A DNA stretch of 64,000 nucleotides from Branchinecta lynchi (taxonomy: Eukaryota; Arthropoda; Branchiopoda; Anostraca; Branchinectidae), in assembly GCA_023053575.1 (NCBI GenBank), contig JAKZAP010000018.1, positions 8,308,001 through 8,372,000 on the forward strand, written 5' to 3'. Position numbers and translations under genes: made by a program. Shown piece by piece: positions 34,358 to 43,270 of the stretch. Within the stretch, counting starts at the first letter, position 1, and every line of letters starts with the position of its first letter. The notes beneath the pieces were generated by a model. The model saw nothing but the letters and a program-made list of their open reading frames with translations, ran no database searches and had not been told where the DNA came from.

Positions 34358-34546
34358 CAAGGCCGTATCCAGGGGGGGGGGGGGGGTTAGGGGGTTGACC
34401 CCCCCCCCCCCCCCGAAACATACAAAAATACTCATTTGTATAGGCTTTTTCCTCTGATCTATGTCTTTTTTGTACTTTTTTGTGCGACCCGCAGGGAACC
34501 CCCCCCCCCCCCCCCCCCCTGAAATAAATTCCTGGATACGGGCCTG
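34358..34546 (-). mobile_element. hAT-like MITE with long G and C runs, second copy
   Basis: The ends CAAGGCCGTATCCAGG and CCTGGATACGGGCCTG are the inverse of the copy at 9661. Perfect 8-bp target duplications TTTACAGA lie at 34350-34357 and 34547-34554. The 189-bp body contains a G run, a C run of about 15, and a C run of more than 20. Confidence 0.92.
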
Positions 34547-34847
34547 TTTACAGAATTTGATTTCTTGTGTGTAAGAAGAACCTGATATGCCGACGAGAAT
34601 ACTGACGCCCGGTAAAACCATACAGCATTTGATTTCTTCTGTGTTTTGCCCGACTGGACTGTACAGAAGTTAATTTTTGACGCATAAAAATAACCCGTTG
34701 TACCGACGAGACTTGAACTTCCAGGGTGCGCCCGACAAAGTTTGTAGAGTTTGATTTCTTACGTATAAACCCAACCCGATGTGCCAACGGAAGAAATATA
34801 ATTTTGTATGCTTTTGTCGAGCGTCGGTAGATTCGTCTGCACATATA

Positions 34848-35116
34848 GAGCGTGTTCCACCCTTCTAACAATAGTTACTATTAGTTACTATTTCCGTCCC
34901 ATCCTTGCGAAAAGTTACTACGCTCACCGTTCCAGCCCTTGTCGGAATATTAACTAATAGTTACTATTTGCTTCCCATGCTCGGGAGCGTAGTAAGCGTA
35001 GTAACTACGCATCTCTGTAACGTGATTGGCCGGATTCGCCCGTGGCGTGAGATCCTGAAAGCCAAAATTCGTGACGTCATGCGTAGTAACTACGGTAAGT
35101 AGGGTGGAATACGGTC
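34848..35116. mobile_element. GAGCGTGTTCC-type MITE
   Basis: GAGCGTGTTCCACCCTTCTA at the left and AGTAGGGTGGAATACGGTC at the right. The inside has AGTTACTATTAGTTACTATT, GCTCGGGAGCGTAGTAAGCG and TGACGTCATGCGTAGTAACT. Confidence 0.8.
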
Positions 35117-35309
35117 ATAGTTCTTTTTATATACAAGAAATAAGATCTTGCAAGGGAGCTGAATAAAAGGAAAAATAATGAAAAAGACGAAAGAAACAAC
35201 AACATGCAACAACAACAAACAACATGACTACGCGAGGATCGGCAGAGAACAAGAATACAGTAGGATACGTCGCGTTATTTCTGGCAACCTGCATGTAATC
35301 AACTAAGCC

Positions 35310-35620
35310 TTGCGTGCTACCCGATGAGAAAAACGTGTAGCCTGCTTAGTTGTGTGATATTTGTACGAAAAAGTTGCATCTAGTGATATGTAGTAATAAA
35401 GAGTACTATCATTTAATGTGCCTAGACTGGGCCAATTTGAATTAGTAGTATCCAGTAGCATCCTGCCTTGCGCTAGGAGCATCCAGTCTTGCTAATAGTG
35501 GCATGCAGTAGAACGCAGTAATACGGTAGCCTTGAAGTAGAAGCATGTAGTAGCATTACTTAGCACTCCATGCTACTTTTTCGTACAACTTCATACTACT
35601 ATTAAATTTTGCATCGGGTA
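35310..35620 (+). repeat. Fragment of the 173-bp-unit element
   Basis: TAGCCTGCTTAGTTGTG, AAAAAGTTGCATCTAGTGAT, AGTAGTATCCAGTAGCATCC and CATGCTACTTTTTCGTACAA parallel 11550-11830. Confidence 0.7.
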
Positions 35621-35803
35621 CTGCTCTGTACGTTTCCCCGTTCTGGCGACGAAACTATTCGTCGAATTCCTTCTGTTTTCTTTCGGTTTGCCAGGTAATT
35701 GTTTCCCCTGACAAGGATCACTCGATCAACTTATTCAAAAGTTTGCGAATAGCTGATCCCTCTGAGACCGTGCTAAAATCGTGCATAAAAGTGAAATGGT
35801 TGA

Positions 35804-36089
35804 GAGCGTGTTCCACCCTTCTGACAGTAGCAACTATTAGTTACTATTTCCGTTCCAACCTCACAAGAAGTTACTACGCTGACCGTTCCAACCTTCTGAA
35901 ATAGTAACTATTTGCTTACCATGCTCGGGAGCGTAGTAAGCGTGGTAACTACGGACTCTGTAATGTGATTGGCTGGATTACCCCGTGGATTTGGTGAAAA
36001 TTGAAAAATATGTTCCAGCCTTGAAGCCAAGAAGCCAAAATCCGTGACTTTATGCGTAGTAACTACGGTAAGTAGGGTGGAACACGCTC
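35804..36089. mobile_element. GAGCGTGTTCC-type MITE, best copy
   Basis: Sixteen-base perfect terminal inverted repeats GAGCGTGTTCCACCCT and AGGGTGGAACACGCTC bound 286 bp. The empty form of the AGTAACTA site used by the nested element at 32392 is visible here (AATAGTAACTATTTGC). I could not read the target duplication. Confidence 0.85.
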
Positions 36090-36672
36090 GGTACTCCCTA
36101 ATAGAGTTCATTGATGTTTCGGTTGCTTAGTTTAGTTTCCTTGGCCTTTCTTTGCCCTAATCCATCTTTACCGAGACGGGTGAGACGAGACATAGACCTA
36201 ACCGTAGTCCTCAGTTCCACCTCCAGAGGCGATAAGGGAATCCAGGAGTCGCCAATCGTCTCTCATACGACCCGCTGCCTTTTACATCTTCCCATTCGGA
36301 CTGGATAGCCGTATTGGTATACTCTATATGACTCCAAACACGCCAGTGATCCTCAGGAAGAAGGAGAAACTGTAGCACTAATGACTCAAACTCAACAACT
36401 CAATCCTGTTAACCAATCGCGGCGATGTTTGGGAGCAGCTGTGATACCGCTTACGGCTCTTCCGTTAGGTACAGGGCGGTTTTGCCTCGGCAAGAAGAGT
36501 TAGTCATCAAGAGTATTATGGAGATCCGACTGGTAGGTGCATCAAAGACTGTTCTTTGGCAGCCCACTTCTTCTGGTAATCTGGATCCCTCCTGTTGCCA
36601 CTGAAGGATAGGGTTGGGGATTCGGTTGACACATGGATTATAATTCAGCTTAGTATTGACTGGACCTTTTAG
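36090..36672. repeat. Intron 7 end, dispersed repeat shared inverted with 53670-53800
   Basis: ACACGCCAGTGATCCTCAGG, GGAAGAAGGAG and GACTCAAACTCAACAACTCA at about 36333-36400 are the complement of sequence at 53690-53790. A GGAGATCCGACTGGTAGGTG phrase near 36520 is echoed near 52741. No coding content was seen. Confidence 0.5.
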
Positions 36673-36832
36673 GTGGACAGGTTGGAGATAATCAAAATCC
36701 TGTGTTCGAAGTTCAACCTGGAGGATACCGAGAACCTGCTTGAGATATCATCCCTGACTGACCGCTACTCTGGCGCTGATCTCAAAGGCCTGATTTACGA
36801 TGCTCAACTGAAAGCCGTGGCGGAGAATGAAG
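36673..36832 (+). CDS. PEX1: PEX1 exon h: D2 small (lid) subdomain
   Basis: The exon encodes VDRLEIIKILCSKFNLEDTE, then a SLTDRYSGADLKGLIYDAQL helix and KAVAENE. This is the AAA lid: R-x-x-I-L, acidic loop, Y-S/T-G-A-D-L, then an A-x-x-A helix. PEX1 orthologues have A-D-L-K-A/G-L-L/I-Y-N/D-A-Q-L here. The acceptor is TGGACCTTTTAG and the donor is GAAG|GTAGGC, leaving one base. Bases 36745-36832 are the part duplicated twice in the following intron. Confidence 0.96.
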
Positions 36833-36918
36833 GTAGGCCTATACATTTCCCGGTGGGGGGGGAGTAAGGGCAGGATTGAAGTTCGCGGGGTGAGGATTCC
36901 ATTTTTTTTTTTTTTTAG

Positions 36919-37266
36919 ATTTCATCCCTGACCTGCGCTGATCTTAGAAGGACTGATCTATGATGTTCGACTGAAAGCCGAGAGTAAGGGTAGTCCTAAC
37001 AATATCCGGGGGGTGGGGGTGCTAAAAACGGTCGAAGCTCGGTGGGTGGGATATTTGCACCTCGTATGACGGATTATAGTAAAAAAAAAATGATTTAATC
37101 CCTCACTGGCGCTAATCTCAGAGGTCCGGCTTATGATCCTCAGTTGAAAGCCCTAAACGATAGGGAAGGTACGCCTAACAGTATCCAGGCGGGATGGGGG
37201 TAAGATCTGAACACTGTTGAACTTTTACTGGGTGGTAGAAATATGTTTAATTTCCAAATATCCCCT
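36919..37266 (+). pseudogene. Two decayed tandem copies of the 3' part of PEX1 exon h
   Basis: ATTTCATCCCTGACC starts at 36919 and ATTTAATCCCTCAC at 37093. They correspond to ATATCATCCCTGAC at 36745 inside exon h, giving two periods of exactly 174 bp. Each copy continues through the GCTGATCTC, GATGCTCAACTGAAAGCC and donor (GGTAGGCCT-like) segments into matching intron sequence with a GGGG run. Copy 2 has an extra base after GATCTTAG that shifts the frame into a stop. Copy 3 keeps the frame (ANLRGPAYDPQLKALND) but has no good acceptor. They are probably not spliced. Confidence 0.88.
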
Positions 37267-37635
37267 TCAGTCAATATAGTGTCAGTCTTATTTTGGAAGG
37301 AATCATCCCATGCAAACAGGGTCTGGTGTGTAATGAGCCAGGCCCTGATTGTAGCCAAATGACTATATTGCATTTTCTAAGCCTGTCGTTGTTTAACTAA
37401 TTGTATTTGCAAAGACACAATGACAATATTTGTTAATCTAGACCCTCCGTGAGTCCCGCTGCCCGCACGACAAAGTTTGGAGCTTAATTTTCTGTCAAAG
37501 TGTGTGTTAAAGGAGACAATTTAAAAAAATTAAAGGTAATTGAAAAGGAAGGAGCAAAGAAATTAGAAGAAAACCCCCCCACAAAACTAATGAACTACAA
37601 TGGTCGGGAAAATTTTATCGTACACCCCCTACAAA
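37267..37635. other. Intron 8, no feature recognised
   Basis: No element ends or exon were found. Confidence 0.35.
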
Positions 37636-38762
37636 CAAGACCAAAGGTTTCGATGGGATCCCAAAAATTCAATATCTGATCCAGACAACTGGGTCTTGTC
37701 TTAGCCAGATCCAGTCATCGCCAGACTCCTTGAACATTTTTACAATTAAAATTCAGAAACAGATTAAGGTCAAATAGCTAGTAATCTGAGAAAAACCAAG
37801 TTCAGATATGGATTCAGCATGTGTGTTTACCCCTATAAGTCATATCTGTTTTGACGAAAACTTCTTGCCACTTCTGCCAATTTCCTGGTTTTGGACGAAC
37901 TCCAGAACTACTTGTCCGGCGAAAAAAGAAAGCTAAAAACGAACTCAGGGTATCTTCTTTCCCCAATAATGAACATCTAATCAATTTCAAATAAAAACAT
38001 TACTTATAACAAATTTTCCGACTCCAGCCGGATTCCGGTCGAACTAAATTTCCGGTTAAAAATGATTGTCAAACACGGATTCACAATCTCTTCTTACCCT
38101 TAAATCGGTTATCTAATCAACTAGAAATAAAACTTAAGCTTCTAACAATTTTCCGGTTTTGGCCGGATTCGCGGGGAACTACATGTCCAGGTAGAAAATT
38201 TTTTCACTTAAGTGTTCAGCATGTCTTCTTGCTCTAAATCGAACATCTAATCAACTCCAAGAAAAGTTTTAATTTTAACAAACTTTCCGGTTTGGGCCGG
38301 ATTTCGGGCGAACTACTTGTCCGTCGAGAAAATGGTTTTCACCGTCGTCCTCAGCATGTCTTCCTACCCCTAAATCGAACATTTAATCAACTTCAAATAA
38401 AACTTTTACTTTTAACAAACTTTCCGGTTTTGGCCGGATTCCGAGCGAACTACTTGTCCGAAGACAAAATGATTTTCACCATCGTGTTCAGCATGTCTTC
38501 TTACCCAATAATCGACTATCAAATTAGCTGTTTCAAAATATTTTGTTTGCCCCTTAATTTGAACCCCCTTCCCTACCCCTAAATGTAGGGTTACAAAGCC
38601 CATCTACGAACTTGACTGGTCCAGCGACCCAAGGAATCCTCACACCAAGTTTCATCAAAATATCTCATTCCCTTCGAGAGTTATCGTGCTTACAGACTGA
38701 CTGACGGACATCTTTTGCGATGTCATAGGTATCCCTCCACTTACGTTTTGGGATCCCAAAAA
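37636..38762 (+). mobile_element. GGGATCCC-ended element, most complete copy
   Basis: It runs from CAAGACCAAAGGTTTCGATG, then GGATCCC, to ACTTACGTTTTGGGATCCC. The middle carries five direct units of about 132-139 bp. Each has a CCGGATTCC.GGCGAACTACT-type phrase (near 37891, 38029, 38161, 38300 and 38436), a GAAAATG.TTTTCA phrase and CAGCATGTCTTCTTACCCC. The right part has the conserved AATGTAGGGTTACAAAGCCC and TTCGAGAGTTATCGTGCTTA blocks. No frame encodes a transposase. A rolling-circle or satellite-bearing non-autonomous element is possible, but the class is not decided. Confidence 0.8.
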
Positions 38763-38811
38763 GGAGAGGGACATAGGCATGTTATGGGCCATCTCACGAA
38801 TTCTTATTTAA

Positions 38812-39364
38812 TGGACCTGTCTTACCTATAATACTAACGCATCCTACTTCCATAATCACTCTATATATTTATACACCCGGAGACCCCGATTTCGTACGGT
38901 ACATTCTAACCCTCCAACAGAACCACGCTGATTTTCTCACTTGTCGTGTTTTGCTACCTTCGATGTGTATCACGCTCTCGACGGTTTTCTGCGAGAAGAT
39001 TTTCCATCAGTAAAACTGTTTATGTAAATTGTTTCCGTTTTCGGTCTCAACGGGTCTCGGAAAAGGCTTAAAACAGCCAAAACCGTGGGTTATTTTTTGA
39101 AAGTATAGCCGTGTAGTGTAAGTTGGAGAGTAAATAGTGCGAGTTTAATCACCCGTAACGTAACCAACTAACCAATTCCACTTGGGAAACCAAAAAAATT
39201 ATGAAAAGAATGGATCTGAACTTGAATTAGAAAAAATAATTACATTTCGGACAAGACCGGTTTATTGTCTGCAAAACTTGTATTGTTTGTTGATTAATAC
39301 TATGTTTTATTTTAATGTGTTTACCTGTCAAGAAAAAACTATAAAAACTAGTGCGAGGGGTCCT
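38812..39364 (+). mobile_element. TTAA-flanked element (GGACC ends)
   Basis: The left end TGGACCTGTCTTACCTATAA follows TTAA (38808-38811). The right end GCGAGGGGTCCT precedes TTAA (39365-39368). Inside, GCTGATTTTCTCACTTG, TACCTTCGATGTGTATCA and CTGCGAGAAGATTTTCC match the copy at 63250. TTAA target sites are the mark of piggyBac-type transposition. There is no transposase frame. Confidence 0.78.
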
Positions 39365-39416
39365 TTAAGGAAAAACTCTTTATGAGAGTCCTCGGTTCCA
39401 GTCAAACTTAAAATTT

Positions 39417-39648
39417 ATGAAAGAATGGCTCAAAACGGAAGGTCAGCCACGATGTTTGTCAGGCATATTTCGGCCTTTCTTCGGAATTATCCTCGTCACG
39501 CTGTTGTTAGACTGGAACAAATGGACATGCAATCTTCCAGTCCAGCAACAGCCTGATGAGGACCCTTGCCAAGAAGATCCGGAACAATCGCTGAGAAACA
39601 TCGTAGCTGACTCTCCGTTCTTAGCCATTCCTTAAAGTTCAACGGGCA
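39417..39648. repeat. Foldback element of the hammerhead-like family (3)
   Basis: Arms of about 100 bp are mirrored around ACAAATGGACATGCAATCTTC. The right arm holds CTGATGA, CCCTTGCCAAGAAG, a damaged GAAA box (GGAA) and TAGCTGACTCTCCG. The left arm, in complement, has GTGACGA and an intact GAAA. Neither arm keeps a full hammerhead core. Confidence 0.75.
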
Positions 39649-40302
39649 CATCAAACTACCCCAATCCCACTCTGTAACAACAAGGAACAATACTTACACC
39701 CTAGATCAGCAGCTTTTTCAGCAGTTTCCTCTCTGTGATATTTCAAAGCGTAATTTTTTGGGCCAGTACATGCTCAATTTACTAGCTTGGACAAAGATAA
39801 AAGTGATGTTTCTTATAATACTTAGTAGATCTTTATTTTATGCATAAATCAGCTTGTATAATTCAGATTTGAATAGGTTATTTGTTTTTGAATAATTTTT
39901 GTAGCTATTTTGTTTTTTATAAGCTTATTGCATATTCTGGTACGTTTTATAAAGCAAGTTAATCAAGCTTCACAGCACTATTCCTCAAAGAAAAACTTTT
40001 GATAGGCAATTTAAGCCATGGAACTTCTGATAAAACACTAGAACAGTCAGCTAACTGCATCTGCGGCTTGACTTTGGTGACATCTGAATATATCCTTTTC
40101 TATCAAGCATTGCTGGGAGTTTTTGAATTTCCTGCCATGGTATCCCAGCTCCTAAGATTTGGATCGCCGAAATGCCAGAGAGGTAAAGACAAGGGAAAAC
40201 AAGAAAACGGCCGATTTTCGTAGCGTCTTCTAAAGGAAGTCGGAAATGTTTATTTGTGAAGCATTTAATACAAAGTAAAGCATTAGAAGTGTCCATTGTG
40301 CT
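39649..40302. other. Intron 8, no feature recognised
   Basis: AT-rich. No exon for the variable PEX1 region between D2 and the tail was recognised here. Confidence 0.35.
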
Positions 40303-41010
40303 TTAAAGTTTAACCGAAAAGGGCTGGGATAGGACAATCTAGGTACCCATCACTTATTCGCTTGAATTGGTCTGAAGACCCGCTTGACACGCGTTACTTT
40401 AATGTTTCCCATTCAGCTTGGTCTCAAGGAGTATAAATAAACTTAAAAATAAAAGTAAGAGTATGAATTCTGTCTGAATTCTCCTAGAACAAATGCGACC
40501 ACTGTCTACTGAGAAGTCGCCATTGTGTTGAGATTAAAATTTCCCGCGTCGTAGTAGAATTTACGAACGTCATAACCAAGTAATTCTGTGTATTCAGTTA
40601 AATGACACAAAACTCAGTTAAACTTTAATATGTTTCCCATTCAGCTTGGTCTGAAGGAGTATAAATAAACTAAAAAAATAAAAGTCAGAGTATGAATTCT
40701 ATGTGCATTCTCCTAAAACAAATGCGTTACTTCGTTGTTCCGCTGTTCACGAATAATCGATTTTCAAATAGTGAAATTCCCGGGTGATTTGTGGTATAGC
40801 TATGCGCTTGTATCTGTGTTGTATGCTTTACGAGAAAGATCTATGATTTATTTTTTGTTCAGGCACTAAGCAGTCTTTAGGAAGCTCACCACTGCCCACT
40901 GAATAGCTGGGTTTTGAGATTAAAATTTCCCGCGTCCTAGTAGAATTCACGTCGTGGGGACGACCGCAGATATTCTGGAACGTCATAACTAGGCACATTT
41001 GTCATTCAGC
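40303..41010 (+). mobile_element. TTAA-flanked AGTTTAAC element with internal duplication
   Basis: TTAA-AGTTTAACCGAAAAG at the left and GTTAAACT-TTAA at 40617-40628 bound a short copy. The block TTTCCCATTCAGCTTGGTCT is repeated at about 40406 and 40632, and family sequence (TTTGTGGTA.AGCTATGCGCTTG, TTCCCGCGTC.TAGTAGAATT) continues to about 41010. This suggests two overlapping or tandem copies. The uninterrupted CCCATCACTTATTCGCTT lies here. Confidence 0.7.
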
Positions 41011-41057
41011 AATTAAGCTGCGAAGAACAAATTATGATGCCTTTGTCATATTTGCAG

Positions 41058-41148
41058 ATGGCGTTATCCGGCGAGCTAATTTGTTCGACTCATTGCGATC
41101 ATCCAAACCTTCGGTCTCTAGTCAAGAACTACAAAAATTCGAACAAAT
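41058..41148 (+). CDS. PEX1: PEX1 exon i: C-terminal tail helix after D2
   Basis: The exon is phase-compatible with exon h: the split codon G plus AT gives Asp. It encodes DGVIRRANLFDSLRSSKPSV followed by SSQELQKFEQ. PEX1 proteins have a helix of the form ..I...L..AL...RPS(V/I)S...W/Y..F after a variable stretch, and this matches. It ends AACAAAT|GTGAGT, leaving two bases. The next codon in the intron is a stop, so splicing here is required. The stretch between D2 and this helix is much shorter than in vertebrate PEX1. A missed exon in the 4.2-kb intron is possible. Confidence 0.82.
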
Positions 41149-41165
41149 GTGAGTACATGCTGTAA

Positions 41166-41466
41166 GAGCAAAATAACACTAGGGAGTACCGCCAATACCT
41201 ATGCTGTCCATACATCGGAACGGGGCCTTACTCATAGCGCGTCCCACTATGATCGGGACATTCGAACGAGACAACTTGCGGGTTTTGAAAATTTATAATA
41301 CAGCTAACATGTGGTTTGCACACATCAATGTTTTCGAAAAATGGAGTTATCAGAGCCAGCGCTGGTGCAGGATTAATTGAGTTTCAGTAAGGACGTTCTC
41401 TATCGGTAGTTGTGCTAGTGTCGCTGCTATTAAGTCTTGGCGCTACTCCCTAGTGTTAATTTGCTT
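41166..41466 (-). mobile_element. GAGCAAAATAA-type MITE next to exon i
   Basis: Thirty-base terminal inverted repeats: the left end starts GAGCAAAATAACACTAGGGA, the right end closes TCCCTAGTGTTAATTTGC. The interior is the inverse of 9185-9532 (CAGCGCTGGTGCAG, TTGAGTTTCAGTA). It begins 17 bases after the exon i splice donor. Confidence 0.82.
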
Positions 41467-41470
41467 TGAT

Positions 41471-43040
41471 GCTGCAAGTGGGTCACGGTTGAAGTTACTG
41501 AGCTGTGTTGTTTGCTTGGTGTGGCACGAGAGTTCTAGTTTGCTTGATACGGGGTAGCAGTATGCGGCCCAAAAGCTACGAGTGATAGATTGGTTGACGG
41601 CCGCTCAAACAAGTTAATTTTAGTCTTCAAGTGGGCTTAATGAATAATACTGTAAAAGTAAAAGTAATTGTATAAAGTAATAAATAATAACATATATAAT
41701 AATACTATAATATATAAAATATATAATACATAATACAATAGTACAAACAATGTATTATACATATAATACATAATAACTTTTCTCGAACAGATATGCAATG
41801 CATATCTTCCTATGTCCCACAGGAAGTTATTTTATGATTATTACTCCTGTGGAGGATGTTACGACCATCGTATCATCGTCCAGAGAGGCTGATACGATGG
41901 TCGTAACATCCTCCGCAGAAGTTCATTGAGCACTTTGCTCAAATACTGAAAAATAGAAGCTGACTTTTCACACAAAAATTAAATAAAAATACTATAGTAA
42001 AATAAAATAAAAATACTTAAAAAATTATACAAAAAATAAAATAAGAAATAGAATAAGTTAAAATGTTGAAAAATGACAGAACATTTTACTCTCTTGGACA
42101 ACCAGTTTGTGCCCTAGGACATAGCTTGTCACAGTCAGATTACCACTCAAAACAGCTTGTCAACTAGGACAACATCCTACTATCCCTTGCTTTCCAAAGC
42201 TAGTTACTCAGCACTGAAAAAATTACTGAACATCTTACTCATAGACAACCAGCCTTTGCCCTGGGTAGATTTCCACTGAAAATACAGCTTTTCAACTGAA
42301 AAACATCCTACTATCTCTTGCTTTCCAAAGTCTAGTTATTCAGCATTAATCACTGTCTATGTTCTTGTTTCTCAGAAGCCTTCACGTTGGTTTGTTATTG
42401 TTTACTTTTACTTCCACGACCTCTAGAGCAGTCATTTTCGTTTTATTTTTGACCGCTAGAAGGAATTTGAATCGCCAAAAAAGTAAAAGACTATACTGTT
42501 AATAGAAACTGAAGTGCTTGAGTCCCAACAGTAGTCATTTTATTAGGTCTACAGTAGGCTTGGGTTGCTACTTTACTAAAATACAATTCCCTACCTCCAT
42601 TAGCGAAAAAGTACAACAAAAGAAGAATAAGACCTACCTATACAAATTTTATGTTCGAAAAAGTTATAATACTTAACATTCCTCCATCTAGGTTCATATC
42701 GGTATAACAACCTCGATGTCTGAAGTTAACCTTTAATATATATAATGCATAATAACAAACTCTTTGCTTTAGCTCGAAACTAATAATGCACCTCGCTAAA
42801 CAGTTCTGGAAAACGACTGTATGTATGGACCGCTGTATGGCACTTAGAGATCTTATCTATATTCCTGAATTCAACCTACTCCCCTTGAGGCCCATTCACA
42901 ACCGTCTTTAGCGAATACTCGGTACCAGCTAGTCTTGAAAATGGTTCCGGAGACAGAAGCTTTTCCGAGGGTTCTGCCGTTCGTAAAGTATACAGGTGTC
43001 AGTTTCCGGCACCAGGTAGTCTCCTACCAAGTTGAAACTA
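41471..43040. other. Intron 9, AT-rich, no gene
   Basis: It includes a TA/ATA-rich stretch (about 41660-41770) and the perfect hairpin listed separately. Near-duplicate phrases (ACAACCAG.TTTGCCCT, TACTATC.CTTGCTTTCCAAAG) at 42095-42200 and 42245-42330 mark an old tandem duplication of about 130 bp. Confidence 0.45.
41851..41914. repeat. Perfect 25-bp hairpin with 14-base loop
   Basis: GGAGGATGTTACGACCATCG (41851-41870) plus TATCA pairs without mismatch with TGATACGATGGTCGTAACAT plus CCTCC (41890-41914). After one mismatched position, CTG/CAG outside it extends the stem by three pairs. It could be a tiny foldback element or a small-RNA precursor. The sequence alone does not decide. Confidence 0.9.
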
Positions 43041-43270
43041 GACCTACGTTGCCCGGGCAACGTGAAGTGTTGCGGCAACCTTTGTCCGGCTTCGCCGGCT
43101 AAAGTGTTGCGAGAGCAACACTTTGGTTTTGTTTCTTCGCTGTCGGTTAAATGCTGAAATTGTCAACTTATCGAAGCTTTTAAAACGGTATGTTCTAAAA
43201 AGAATAATCACATAATCAAAAGCTGTTCTTTAGCGTTGTAAAACCAACAACAAAACAATATCGGAAGAAA
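43041..43270 (+). repeat. GTTGCC palindromes before the 43-46 kb array
   Basis: CGTTGCCCGGGCAACG is a perfect palindrome, and GTGTTGCGAGAGCAACAC is another near 43106. The second recurs in complement at about 46817 (AGTGTTGCTCTCGCAACAC), beyond the array, and may mark the two borders of one large element. Confidence 0.55.

Noticed and set aside
37093..37190. Third exon h copy as an alternative exon, since its frame is open
   Set aside because: It lacks a polypyrimidine tract and convincing acceptor, and several conserved residues are changed. It is treated as a decayed copy.
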